Assembly: GCF_937891065.1 (NCBI RefSeq)
Contig: NZ_CALAEQ010000082.1
Location: forward strand, 1-33,096
DNA length: 33,096 nucleotides
From: an uncultured Lutibacter sp.
GTDB taxonomy: Bacteria > Bacteroidota > Bacteroidia > Flavobacteriales > Flavobacteriaceae
Direction: 5' to 3'
A program made the translations under genes and the position numbers. The first letter of the stretch is position 1. Every line of letters begins with the position of its first letter. Below the pieces are notes generated by a model. That model was not told the DNA's origin. It ran no database searches and worked only from the letters and a program-made list of their open reading frames with translations. Below are positions 7,665-15,723 of the stretch, piece after piece.

Positions 7665-9170
7665 CTACATATGGTGTATATATTGGTCTACTATTTTTTT
7701 AATTTCTTCGGGCTTGTTAAATAAACGCTCATTCATATCCTTGTCATTAAAACTTTTTAATCTTTTAACAAAGCCATTTATTGTTCCTTCAGGGAAAACA
7801 CCATCTTTTTGATAGAAGCTACTGTCTTTTTCTAAACATTCAGCAGATTCGTAACATGAAGTAGGTAGGCTATTTAAAGAGTTATATAATGCTTTATGTT
7901 CATCATTAAAAATATTAACGTTCACATACATTTTGTTTGCCTTTTCTAAAGAATCTTCGGCTAAAATACCTTCTTTAGCAGCCATTATCATTGCAGCCAT
8001 TAAATGGTATAAATCGGCTGATCCATCTGGAGATCTAAGTTCAACAGTTTGTTTTCCTGGTATATATGGAACATCACCTCTTTCTTGTGGATTGGCATCT
8101 TTAATCATATTTGTTTTTGCAATCCAACCAAGTGGAACTCTAATAAGAACTGATCTATTACTATCTCCCCAGCAAACCATTGTTGGTGCTTCTTGATGCG
8201 GAACAAGTCTTAGGTATGATGTTGGTAATGAATTGCCAAATGCAGTGATAGATCGTGCTTTATCTAAGATCCCAGCCATAAATTTCTTAGCAATATCAGT
8301 TAAACCAACGTCATCGTTCATGTAGTTTATGCCGTCTTTTTCAAGCATCATGTGTATATGTAGACCACTTCCAGCTTTGCCGACTGTAATTTTAGGGGCA
8401 AAACTAATTGTAACCCCATGTTTTTGACCTAGCATTCTAAGTATCCATTTAGAAACAATCAATTGTTCAACTGCTTCTTCAGCATCAACAGGTGTGAATT
8501 CAATTTCATGTTGTTCATACATTTGGGTGTCAGTAGTGAAATTACCTACTTCAGAATGACCATATTTAATTTTACCACCACATTGGGCAATAGTTAGTAA
8601 AGCTTCTGTTCTAAGATTTTCCCAATTTGTAAAAGGTGAGGCTTCATGATAACCTCTTTGATCTTTAGAAGGATATAAATCATTTTTTTCACTAATGATA
8701 TAGTATTCTAATTCCCCCATCGCTTTAAAAGTATAGCCAGTATCTTTTGTAAATTGAGTTGAAGCTTTCTTTAAAATATATTCAGGAGCACTTTCAAGAG
8801 GTTGTCCTCCTTTAATGTAAAATGAACAAAGAATATCTAAAGTTGGGTGTTCTGTAAACGGATTTACAAAAGCAGTTCTAAATCTTGGAATAACATATAA
8901 ATCACTAAAATCTGCATCTATATAAGAAAATAAACTTGAGCCATCTACGCGCTCTCCAGTTGATAATATTGATTCAAGATAATCTTTACTGGTAATAACA
9001 AAATTTAAGGTTTTCAGTTTTCCATCTTCACCTACATATCTAAAATTCAACATTTCAATATGATGGTCATCAATAAATTTAATAATATCGTATTTTGTGA
9101 ATTCTCGAGCTGGTTTTTTAAGATGTTTAACCAGTTTATTTGGGTTCATTAATATTTCTAAATCTCTCAT
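7665..9170 (-). CDS. glutamine synthetase family protein
   Basis: The 501-residue protein aligns by motif with the glutamine synthetase catalytic fold (glutamate + NH3 + ATP to glutamine). Visible elements are an N-terminal beta-grasp part with 'RVDGSSLFSY', the metal-binding acidic motif 'GELEYYI', 'EIEFTPVDAEEA', the 'GSGLHIHM' loop, 'TSYLRLVPHQEAP', 'SNRSVLIRVP' and 'VELRSPDGSADLY'. These keep the glutamate- and ATP-site residues of type I enzymes. The C-terminus is diverged and I see no clear adenylylation-tyrosine motif, so regulation by adenylylation is doubtful. The protein is longer than typical GSI (about 470) and much shorter than GSIII (about 700). The second Met (residue 8) is an alternative start. 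It lies tail to tail with tRNA-Gln. Confidence 0.9.
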   Translation of the reverse strand: MRDLEILMNPNKLVKHLKKPAREFTKYDIIKFIDDHHIEMLNFRYVGEDGKLKTLNFVITSKDYLESILSTGERVDGSSLFSYIDADFSDLYVIPRFRTAFVNPFTEHPTLDILCSFYIKGGQPLESAPEYILKKASTQFTKDTGYTFKAMGELEYYIISEKNDLYPSKDQRGYHEASPFTNWENLRTEALLTIAQCGGKIKYGHSEVGNFTTDTQMYEQHEIEFTPVDAEEAVEQLIVSKWILRMLGQKHGVTISFAPKITVGKAGSGLHIHMMLEKDGINYMNDDVGLTDIAKKFMAGILDKARSITAFGNSLPTSYLRLVPHQEAPTMVCWGDSNRSVLIRVPLGWIAKTNMIKDANPQERGDVPYIPGKQTVELRSPDGSADLYHLMAAMIMAAKEGILAEDSLEKANKMYVNVNIFNDEHKALYNSLNSLPTSCYESAECLEKDSSFYQKDGVFPEGTINGFVKRLKSFNDKDMNERLFNKPEEIKKIVDQYIHHM

Positions 9171-9226
9171 TATAAGTATTCTTTCTATTGTTAAATTCTA
9201 AATCGTTTTCTTTAAAAAAACGTTAA

Positions 9227-9234
9227 CAAATATA
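9227..9234 (-). promoter_or_regulatory. predicted -7 promoter element of glutamine synthetase gene
   Basis: On the minus strand this reads TATATTTG (TAnnTTTG), giving a leader of about 50 bases. The -33 position is weak. The rest of the gap to the UspA gene (9235-9418) shows nothing I can name. Confidence 0.5.
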
Positions 9235-9418
9235 TCACCTTTTGAAGTAAATATCAGTAAAATATATGCAACTACTTATGGTATTCTACCATATAAATGG
9301 AAATAAGATTACAGCATAAAACTGCTCCTTTTTGATTAGAATAATTTTAGAGAATGAAAATAAGAATTCACCTAAATTAAAATGAATTTAAGATTTTAAT
9401 GATTAATTTTTTAAAACT

Positions 9419-10249
9419 TTATATTTTAAAAGTAATTACAGGCAATTTAGCATGATTTGCTAAATCTTCACCTAAACTTCCAGTAAATAAGTGAGCTAAA
9501 CCTCTTCTTCCGCTTGTATTTAATAAAATTACATCAGCGTCAATTACATTTGAAAAGTTTAAAATACCTAATTCAACAGAAACATCATTGTAAATGTTTA
9601 ACGTATAATCACCTAAATCAAATTCATTTATGAAATTTCTAATGGCGTCACTAGATTCTTTTGTTGTTTCAAAATTATGAATTGTATTTATTTTAAGTAA
9701 ATGTAATCGAGCATGAAAAAGAGATGCGAAACTTAATATTTTTTGAAAAGCTACTTTGCTTTTTTGTTCAAAATTAGAAGCAAAAACAATATTTTCAATT
9801 TTAAATTTGTCAACTTCACTCTTTACAACTAAAACAGGTACATCAGAATTTCTAACAACTTTTTCTGTATTTGAACCAACCAACATTTCTTCAAGTCCAG
9901 AAGTACCTTTAGATCCCATAACTATTAAGTCTATAGATTGTTTTTTACTCTCATCTATAATACCGTCATAAGCCTTATGAAACTGTACTGAATCTTCAAT
10001 TTCTATGCCATCAAAAAAAGGTAATTTTTTAAAATCCTCAAATTTTTCATGAGCTCGTTTTAAAAATAACAAAGTAGTTGGAGCATTGTTAGAATTTCCA
10101 AAACTAGATGGGTCAACAACACCAGTTGGTAACTCGAGCATATGTAATAAAAATATTTTCGAATTTGTAACTTTGGCTATGTCAGTTGCAACCTTAGCAG
10201 CATATTTTGCTTGGTCAGAAAAATCAATGGGAACTAAGATATTTTTCAT
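9419..10249 (-). CDS. tandem universal stress protein (UspA family)
   Basis: This cytoplasmic protein of 276 residues consists of two fused Usp domains. The N-terminal one starts 'MKNILVPIDFSDQAKYAAKVA' and carries a perfect ATP-binding motif G-x2-G-x9-G-S in 'MGSKGTSGLEEMLVGSN'. The second starts near residue 150 ('IENIVFASNFEQKS') and ends with 'SGRRGLAHLFTGSLGEDL', a slightly altered version of the same motif. Family members bind ATP or AMP and support survival under stress or low oxygen; no specific partner is indicated. It is divergently oriented from rimP across a 168-base gap. Only a weak promoter candidate (TAACTTTA on the minus strand, near 10283-10290) was seen. Confidence 0.92.
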   Translation of the reverse strand: MKNILVPIDFSDQAKYAAKVATDIAKVTNSKIFLLHMLELPTGVVDPSSFGNSNNAPTTLLFLKRAHEKFEDFKKLPFFDGIEIEDSVQFHKAYDGIIDESKKQSIDLIVMGSKGTSGLEEMLVGSNTEKVVRNSDVPVLVVKSEVDKFKIENIVFASNFEQKSKVAFQKILSFASLFHARLHLLKINTIHNFETTKESSDAIRNFINEFDLGDYTLNIYNDVSVELGILNFSNVIDADVILLNTSGRRGLAHLFTGSLGEDLANHAKLPVITFKI

Positions 10250-10343
10250 AGAAATTTAATGTAAATAATATTATATGAGATGTAAAGTTAATAATTTTAA
10301 ATTAAAAAGAAGAATGAATTTTTATCATTTAAAAAATTGTTAG

Positions 10344-10351
10344 TATATTTG
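10344..10351 (+). promoter_or_regulatory. predicted -7 promoter element of rimP-nusA-infB operon
   Basis: TATATTTG matches TAnnTTTG exactly and would start transcription near 10357, giving a leader of about 60 bases that contains the hairpin at 10379-10406. The -33 region is poor. Confidence 0.6.
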
Positions 10352-10378
10352 CACCGAATTAGGATAATTTAGAAGGAT

Positions 10379-10406
10379 AGGAGGGGACAATAAGTCCCCT
10401 CTTTTT
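10379..10406 (+). terminator. leader hairpin with U-tract before rimP (attenuator candidate)
   Basis: GAGGGGAC (10381-10388) pairs with GTCCCCTC (10394-10401) around loop AATAA; one A-T and one G-T pair can extend the base. Five T's follow (10402-10406). This is a compact, GC-rich intrinsic terminator lying between the operon promoter and the rimP start at 10418. No gene upstream on this strand needs it, so it probably acts on the operon itself. Confidence 0.65.
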
Positions 10407-10417
10407 ATACTACTATA

Positions 10418-10882
10418 ATGGATAAAGGAAAAGTAATAGGTTTATTAAACGATGCTCTTGAAGAAAATAAAGAGTTATTTTTGATAGAATTAAAATTTTT
10501 AGCTGACAACAAAATTTATGTTGAAGTTGATGGCGATAATGGAGTTACATTAAAAGAATGTATTAGAATTAGTCGAGAAATTGAACAAAATTTAGATAGA
10601 GAAGAGGAAGATTTTTCATTAGAAGTAACCTCTCCTGATGTTGCTAACCCATTAAAAGTTAAAAGGCAGTATATAAAAAACATCAATCGTATTTTGGATG
10701 TAAAGTTACGAGATAACAAAAATATTCAAGGGCAGCTTAAAAGTGTAACGGATACTAATATAGAGTTAGAATGGAAAGCACGAGAGCCAAAACCAATAGG
10801 AAAAGGAAAAATAACTGTAGTTAAGAACGAAGTAATACAGTTTGAAGATATATTAGAAGCAAAAGTGAAAATAATATTTTAA
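10418..10882 (+). CDS. rimP: ribosome maturation factor RimP
   Basis: The 154-residue protein has the RimP two-domain plan. The N-terminal alpha/beta domain carries 'LFLIELKFLADNKIYVEVDGDNGVTLKECIRISREIEQNL', and the conserved 'LEVTSPDVANPL' leads into a C-terminal beta-barrel ('GQLKSVTDTNIELEW', 'IQFEDILEAKVKIIF'). RimP binds the free 30S subunit and assists late 16S rRNA and protein S12 region assembly. It is the first gene of the conserved rimP-nusA-infB operon, 12 bases before nusA. It follows a leader hairpin, so expression of the operon may be attenuated. Confidence 0.95.
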   Translation: MDKGKVIGLLNDALEENKELFLIELKFLADNKIYVEVDGDNGVTLKECIRISREIEQNLDREEEDFSLEVTSPDVANPLKVKRQYIKNINRILDVKLRDNKNIQGQLKSVTDTNIELEWKAREPKPIGKGKITVVKNEVIQFEDILEAKVKIIF

Positions 10883-10894
10883 TTTAGAGAATGC

Positions 10895-12154
10895 ATGGAA
10901 AATTTAGCATTAATTGAGTCATTTTCAGAGTTTAAAGGAGATAAAGATATAGATAGAGTAACGCTAATGGCGATACTTGAAGAGGTTTTTAGAGCAGCTT
11001 TAAAAAGAAAATTTGGATCTGATGATAACTTTGATATCATTATTAATCCAGATAAAGGGGATTTAGAAATTTGGAGAAACAGAATTGTTGTAGCTGATGG
11101 AATGTCAGAAGATGATAACGAAGAAATTGAACTTTCTGAAGCTCGAAAAATTGAACCAGATTTTGAAATTGGAGAAGATGTGTCAGAAGAAGTGAAATTA
11201 ATAGATCTTGGTAGAAGAGCAATTTTAGCTTTACGTCAAAATTTAATTTCAAAAATATATGAACATGATAGCACAAATACCTTTAAGCATTTTAAAGAAT
11301 TAGAAGGTGATATTTATAGTGCAGAAGTTCATCATATTCGTCATAACGCGATAATTTTGTTAGATGATGATGGAAACGAAATTGTTTTACCAAAAAGTGA
11401 GCAAATTCGTTCAGATTACTTTAGAAAAGGTGATTCAGTACGTGGTATTATTAAATCGGTTGAATTAAGAGGTAATAAACCAGTAATTATATTATCAAGA
11501 ACAGCACCTGAATTTTTAGTTAAATTATTTGAACAAGAAATTCCTGAAGTTTTTGATGGTTTAATTACCATTGAAAAAGTTGCAAGAATACCTGGTGAAA
11601 AAGCAAAAGTAGCTGTAGATTCTTACGATGATAGAATTGATCCAGTAGGAGCATGTGTTGGTATGAAAGGATCTCGTATTCATGGAATTGTACGTGAATT
11701 AGGAAACGAAAATATTGATGTGCTTAATTACACTAAAAACACACAGCTTTTTATAGCAAGAGCATTAAGTCCTGCAAAAGTAGTATCCATGGTAATTCAT
11801 GAAGAAGAAGGCAGGGAAGATGGTAAAAAAGGACGTGTGGATGTATTTTTATTACCTGAAGAAGTATCAAAAGCTATTGGGAAAAACGGAGTAAATATTC
11901 GTTTAGCATCACAATTAACAGGTTACGAATTAGACGTTCAAAGAGAAGGTGTACAAGCAGAGGATGATGTTGAATTAACAGAATTTTCTGACGTAATTGA
12001 GGCTTGGGTAATCCAAGAATTCAATAAAATTGGTCTAGATACAGCAAGAAGTGTATTAGAAAAAGACGTAATAGAACTTTTAAAAAGAACTGATTTAGAA
12101 GAAGAAACTATTTTAGAAGTTCAAAAAATATTAAGAGAAGAATTCGAGGATTAA
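10895..12154 (+). CDS. nusA: transcription termination/antitermination factor NusA
   Basis: The 419-residue protein contains the NusA core. An N-terminal RNA polymerase-binding domain (about 1-125) is followed by an S1 domain ('GDIYSAEVHHIRHNAIILLD' to 'IILSRTAPEF', about 135-205). KH1 has 'GACVGMKGSRIHGIVREL' and KH2 has 'VSKAIGKNGVNIRLASQLTG'. It lacks the two acidic repeats of the longer E. coli protein, as is normal outside proteobacteria. NusA binds the RNA exit channel of polymerase, strengthens pausing and assists hairpin-dependent termination. The ATG at 10895 is used; a nearby ATG at 10891 is out of frame and closes after a few codons. It is 40 bases before infB. Confidence 0.96.
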   Translation: MENLALIESFSEFKGDKDIDRVTLMAILEEVFRAALKRKFGSDDNFDIIINPDKGDLEIWRNRIVVADGMSEDDNEEIELSEARKIEPDFEIGEDVSEEVKLIDLGRRAILALRQNLISKIYEHDSTNTFKHFKELEGDIYSAEVHHIRHNAIILLDDDGNEIVLPKSEQIRSDYFRKGDSVRGIIKSVELRGNKPVIILSRTAPEFLVKLFEQEIPEVFDGLITIEKVARIPGEKAKVAVDSYDDRIDPVGACVGMKGSRIHGIVRELGNENIDVLNYTKNTQLFIARALSPAKVVSMVIHEEEGREDGKKGRVDVFLLPEEVSKAIGKNGVNIRLASQLTGYELDVQREGVQAEDDVELTEFSDVIEAWVIQEFNKIGLDTARSVLEKDVIELLKRTDLEEETILEVQKILREEFED

Positions 12155-12194
12155 TTTCTGAAAATTCAACAATAATAGGCTTAAAATTAATTAT

Positions 12195-15068
12195 ATGGCT
12201 GACGACAAAACATTGAGACTAAACAAAGTATTACGAGAATTAAACATTTCGTTAGATAGAGCTGTTGAGCATTTAGCTCATAGTGGTTTTGAAATAGAAG
12301 CAAGACCAACAACTAAAATATCTAATGAAGAATACAAAATACTATTGGACGGTTTTCAAACTGATAAAAGTAAAAAGGTAGCTTCAAAAGAGGTAGGTGA
12401 AGAAAAGCGAAAGGAGAAAGAAGCAATTAAAATTGCTCTTGATGAAAAACTCGAGCAAAAACGCCTTGAAGAAGAAGCAAAAAGAGTTGTCGTTAAAGCC
12501 AAAGCTGAAAGATTAGAGGTTAAAACTGTTGGTAAAATAGATATCGAGCCAAAAAAAGAAGAAGTTATTAAGCAAAAGAAAGAAGAACCAAAAACGGTTG
12601 AAGTTGAAGAAAAACAGCAGGTAGTGGTTGACAAACCAAAACCAGTTGAAAAAGTTAAAGTTGAAGAACCAAAAGTTGTAGCTCCAAAAGTTGAGAAGGA
12701 TAAGCCAAAAGTTATTGAAGAAGTTCCAACTAAAAAAACAGTTGAGCGTCCAAAGATAGCTGTTAAAGAAACTGCAAAAGAAGTTCCTTCAGAAAAAATA
12801 AAAGAGGCTACTAAAGAACCTATTAAGGGCATTATTAGTGATGTGGCTAAAGAAGAAGATAAAGAAGCAGAACCAGGAACTCAAACAATTGAAACTCAAT
12901 ATAAAAAATTAAGTGGGCCTAATTTTACAGGTAAAACAATTGACTTAAAACAGTTTGAAAGACCTAAAAAGAAAAAGCCAGAAGCTGTTGTTAAAAAACA
13001 AGCTGAAGCTGATGCAAACAAAAAGAAAAGAAGAAGAATAGTTAAAAAAGCTCAACCACTCAATCCAAGAAAACCTGGTGCTCCTGGACAAAGACAGCCT
13101 AGAGGACCTGTAAGACCTGCTGCTGGAGCAAGAAAACAACTCGTAAAAGTTGAACCAACCGAAGCAGATGTACAAAAACAAGTTAGAGAAACTTTAGAAA
13201 AGCTACAGGGAAAATCTAAAAAAGGAAAAGGAGCAAAATATAGAAGAGATAAAAGAGAGCAACATAGAGAGCAATCTGATATAAATCAAGAATTACAAGC
13301 ATTCGAAAGTAAAGTTCTAAAAGTAACTGAGTTTGTTACGGTTAGTGAAATTGCAACAATGATGAATATTCCTGTTACAAATATCATTTCTACTTGTATG
13401 TCCTTGGGAATGATGGTGACTATGAATCAACGTTTAGATGCAGAAACCATTGTAATAGTAGCAGAAGAATTTGATTATACGGTTGATTTCGTAGGAGCTG
13501 AAGTAGAAGAATCTATTGAAGAACATAAAGATACTGCCGAAGAATTAGAAACTAGAGCGCCAATTATTACAATAATGGGTCATGTTGATCACGGTAAAAC
13601 ATCATTACTTGATTATATACGTGAAGAAAATGTAATAGCTGGTGAATCAGGAGGTATTACGCAGCACATTGGAGCTTATGGAGTTGAATTAAAAAGTGGT
13701 CAAAGAATAGCATTTTTAGATACACCAGGTCACGAAGCTTTTACAGCAATGCGTGCTCGTGGAGGACAAGTTGCTGATATTGTAATTATTGTAATAGCTG
13801 CGGATGATGATATCATGCCACAAACAAAAGAAGCAATTAGCCACGCACAAGCAGCAAGTGTTCCAATTGTTTTTGCAATAAATAAAATTGATAAGCCAAC
13901 AGCTAATCCAGATAAAATTAAAGAGCAACTTTCAGCTATGAATTTATTGGTTGAAGATTGGGGAGGTAAAATACAATCGCATAATATTTCTGCAAAAACT
14001 GGTGATGGTGTAGATGAATTACTTGAAAAAGTACTGTTAGAAGCGGAAATGTTAGATTTAAAAGCAAACCCAAACAAGCGTGCAGTTGGTACAGTTGTGG
14101 AAGCTTTATTAGATAAAGGTCGTGGATATGTTTCTACAATTTTGGTTCAAGAAGGAACATTAAAAATTGGAGATTATATGTTAGCTGGAAAGCATAGCGG
14201 TAAAGTAAAAGCTATGTTTGATGAACGTGGAAATAATATGAGTCAAGCAAAACCTTCAACACCAGTTTCAATACTTGGTTTAGATGGTGCTCCACAAGCG
14301 GGAGATAAATTTCATATTTTTGAAGATGAAAAAGAAGCAAAACAAATTGCAACCAAACGTGCACAATTACAACGTGAGCAATCTGTAAGAACACAACGTC
14401 ATATTACTTTAGATGAAATTGGACGTAGAATAGCATTAGGAGACTTTAAAGAATTAAACATTATTTTAAAAGGAGATGTTGATGGTTCTGTTGAAGCTTT
14501 AACTGATTCTTTCCAAAAACTTTCTACAGATGAAATTCAAGTAAACATTATACATAAAGGAGTTGGAGCAATTACAGAATCTGATGTATTACTAGCTTCT
14601 GCTTCTGATGCAATTATTATTGGATTTAATGTAAGACCATCTGGAAATGCAAGATTATTAGCTGATAATGAAGAAATTGATGTTAGAACATATTCTATTA
14701 TCTATAATGCTATTAATGATTTACGTGATGCAATGGAGGGAATGTTATCTGCCGAGATTAAAGAGGAGGTAATAGGTAATGTTGAAATTAGAGAAATTTA
14801 TAAAATTTCTAAAGTTGGAAATATCGCTGGTTGTATGGTTGTAAGTGGTAAAATATTAAGATCTTCTAAAATTAGAATTATAAGAGATAGTGTGGTAATC
14901 CATTCAGGTGAATTATCAGCATTAAAACGTTTTAAAGATGATGCAAAAGAAGTTGCAAAAGGATACGATTGTGGTATTCAAATTAAAAACTTTAATGATA
15001 TTGAAATTGGCGACGTAATTGAAGCTTACCATGAAGTTGAAGTTAAAAAGAAACTTAAAAGAAACTAA
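12195..15068 (+). CDS. infB: translation initiation factor IF-2
   Basis: This 957-residue GTPase delivers initiator fMet-tRNA to the 30S subunit. The order is: an IF2-N helix bundle (1-50); a long charged Lys/Glu/Pro/Val-rich linker (about 55-340, '[18 protein letters not shown]' style, then a basic '[10 protein letters not shown]' patch); a second IF2-N motif (about 370-425); the G domain; domain II; and the IF-2 C-terminal domains with '[11 protein letters not shown]' and '[10 protein letters not shown]'. G-box motifs are GHVDHGKT (about 462), DTPGHEAF (about 509) and NKID (about 563). The linker is low in complexity and unlikely to be conserved. It is the last gene of the operon and is followed by a strong terminator. 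Confidence 0.97.
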   Translation: MADDKTLRLNKVLRELNISLDRAVEHLAHSGFEIEARPTTKISNEEYKILLDGFQTDKSKKVASKEVGEEKRKEKEAIKIALDEKLEQKRLEEEAKRVVVKAKAERLEVKTVGKIDIEPKKEEVIKQKKEEPKTVEVEEKQQVVVDKPKPVEKVKVEEPKVVAPKVEKDKPKVIEEVPTKKTVERPKIAVKETAKEVPSEKIKEATKEPIKGIISDVAKEEDKEAEPGTQTIETQYKKLSGPNFTGKTIDLKQFERPKKKKPEAVVKKQAEADANKKKRRRIVKKAQPLNPRKPGAPGQRQPRGPVRPAAGARKQLVKVEPTEADVQKQVRETLEKLQGKSKKGKGAKYRRDKREQHREQSDINQELQAFESKVLKVTEFVTVSEIATMMNIPVTNIISTCMSLGMMVTMNQRLDAETIVIVAEEFDYTVDFVGAEVEESIEEHKDTAEELETRAPIITIMGHVDHGKTSLLDYIREENVIAGESGGITQHIGAYGVELKSGQRIAFLDTPGHEAFTAMRARGGQVADIVIIVIAADDDIMPQTKEAISHAQAASVPIVFAINKIDKPTANPDKIKEQLSAMNLLVEDWGGKIQSHNISAKTGDGVDELLEKVLLEAEMLDLKANPNKRAVGTVVEALLDKGRGYVSTILVQEGTLKIGDYMLAGKHSGKVKAMFDERGNNMSQAKPSTPVSILGLDGAPQAGDKFHIFEDEKEAKQIATKRAQLQREQSVRTQRHITLDEIGRRIALGDFKELNIILKGDVDGSVEALTDSFQKLSTDEIQVNIIHKGVGAITESDVLLASASDAIIIGFNVRPSGNARLLADNEEIDVRTYSIIYNAINDLRDAMEGMLSAEIKEEVIGNVEIREIYKISKVGNIAGCMVVSGKILRSSKIRIIRDSVVIHSGELSALKRFKDDAKEVAKGYDCGIQIKNFNDIEIGDVIEAYHEVEVKKKLKRN

Positions 15069-15083
15069 TACATATTAATACTC

Positions 15084-15118
15084 ATAAAAAAAGCGTGCAA
15101 TTTGCACGCTTTTTTTAT
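15084..15118. terminator. bidirectional terminator between infB and the SPOR gene
   Basis: The core GCGTGCA/TGCACGC with loop ATT is flanked by seven A's and seven T's, giving a 16-pair perfect inverted repeat. The tracts on both sides let it stop infB on the plus strand and the SPOR gene on the minus strand. Confidence 0.92.
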
Positions 15119-15130
15119 GGATAAAAATCG

Positions 15131-15505
15131 CTAAATTTTATCTTCCAAAACTATAGCTCCTGAAAATTTATCTTTAATAATAATCAAAACCCTATCCGCT
15201 TCTATTCGCGTATTAAAATTACCAACTTGAGTTTTCCAATCTGGTTGTTTTGATGCGTCAATAAAAGTTTTGTATTCGGGGAAAGAAGCTTCAAAATTGC
15301 GTTTAATTTTGTAGGCTTCTGTTTCATACCCATTATAAAGTTGAATTTTATATACGATAGAGCTTTTATTTTTTTTATTAAAATTTCTTTTTTGCTCAAT
15401 TAAATTATTAATTTTTTCATTTTCACTCTGTGAATATGAACTTATAGTTCCAACTAAAAGTGCTAAAAATGCAGTGAAATATATTTTTTTTAATGAAATT
15501 GTCAT
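15131..15505 (-). CDS. exported SPOR-domain protein
   Basis: This small protein of 124 residues has a Sec signal peptide (basic MTISLKK, hydrophobic core, cleavage likely at SYS|QSEN near residue 25). A C-terminal SPOR-like domain (about 48-122: 'SIVYKIQLYNGYETEAYKIKRNFEASFP', then 'WKTQVGNFNTRIEADRVL') follows. SPOR domains bind peptidoglycan stripped of stem peptides, often at division sites, so a periplasmic cell-wall role is expected. A -7-like element (TAAATTTG on the minus strand, 15525-15532) is 20 bases upstream. It lies head to head with the act operon promoter. Confidence 0.85.
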   Translation of the reverse strand: MTISLKKIYFTAFLALLVGTISSYSQSENEKINNLIEQKRNFNKKNKSSIVYKIQLYNGYETEAYKIKRNFEASFPEYKTFIDASKQPDWKTQVGNFNTRIEADRVLIIIKDKFSGAIVLEDKI

Positions 15506-15524
15506 ATTATTTTTAAATTTTCTT

Positions 15525-15532
15525 CAAATTTA
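15525..15532 (-). promoter_or_regulatory. predicted -7 promoter element of SPOR gene
   Basis: It reads TAAATTTG on the minus strand, placing the transcript start about 13 bases before the start codon. The -33 element is weak. Confidence 0.45.
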
Positions 15533-15608
15533 TAGTTTTACTTTAAATTTCTATACACATGTGTGTTATTTAGAATGAATATAAATTAGATTTAACACAA
15601 TTATAACA

Positions 15609-15639
15609 TTTTGATGTTTACATTTAAATGGTACTTTTG
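15609..15639 (+). promoter_or_regulatory. promoter of the act (alternative complex III) operon
   Basis: A -33 TTTTG (15609-15613) and a -7 TACTTTTG (15632-15639) are 18 bases apart, a good Bacteroidota promoter. The predicted transcript start is near 15645, which leaves an 80-base leader before the actA start at 15724. Confidence 0.78.
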
Positions 15640-15723
15640 TCAAATCCTTTAAAAAATGACTTAAGTCATATATTTTTAAATGAAAATATTGTACCAAACA
15701 AGAAGAAAATATTTTTTTTAAGT

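Noticed and set aside
10313-10329. AATGA-N7-TCATT inverted repeat between the UspA gene and rimP
   Set aside because: The spacing is 7 and not 6, the TGTGA core is missing, and AT-rich repeats of this size are expected by chance.
12356-12832. Long open frame antisense to infB (158 codons on the minus strand)
   Set aside because: It mirrors the Lys/Glu-rich repetitive linker of IF-2, has a biased Ser/Thr/Phe-rich composition and resembles no protein family.
13730-14077. Open frame of 115 codons antisense to the IF-2 G domain
   Set aside because: It lies entirely within a highly conserved gene and its translation has no recognisable fold or start signals.
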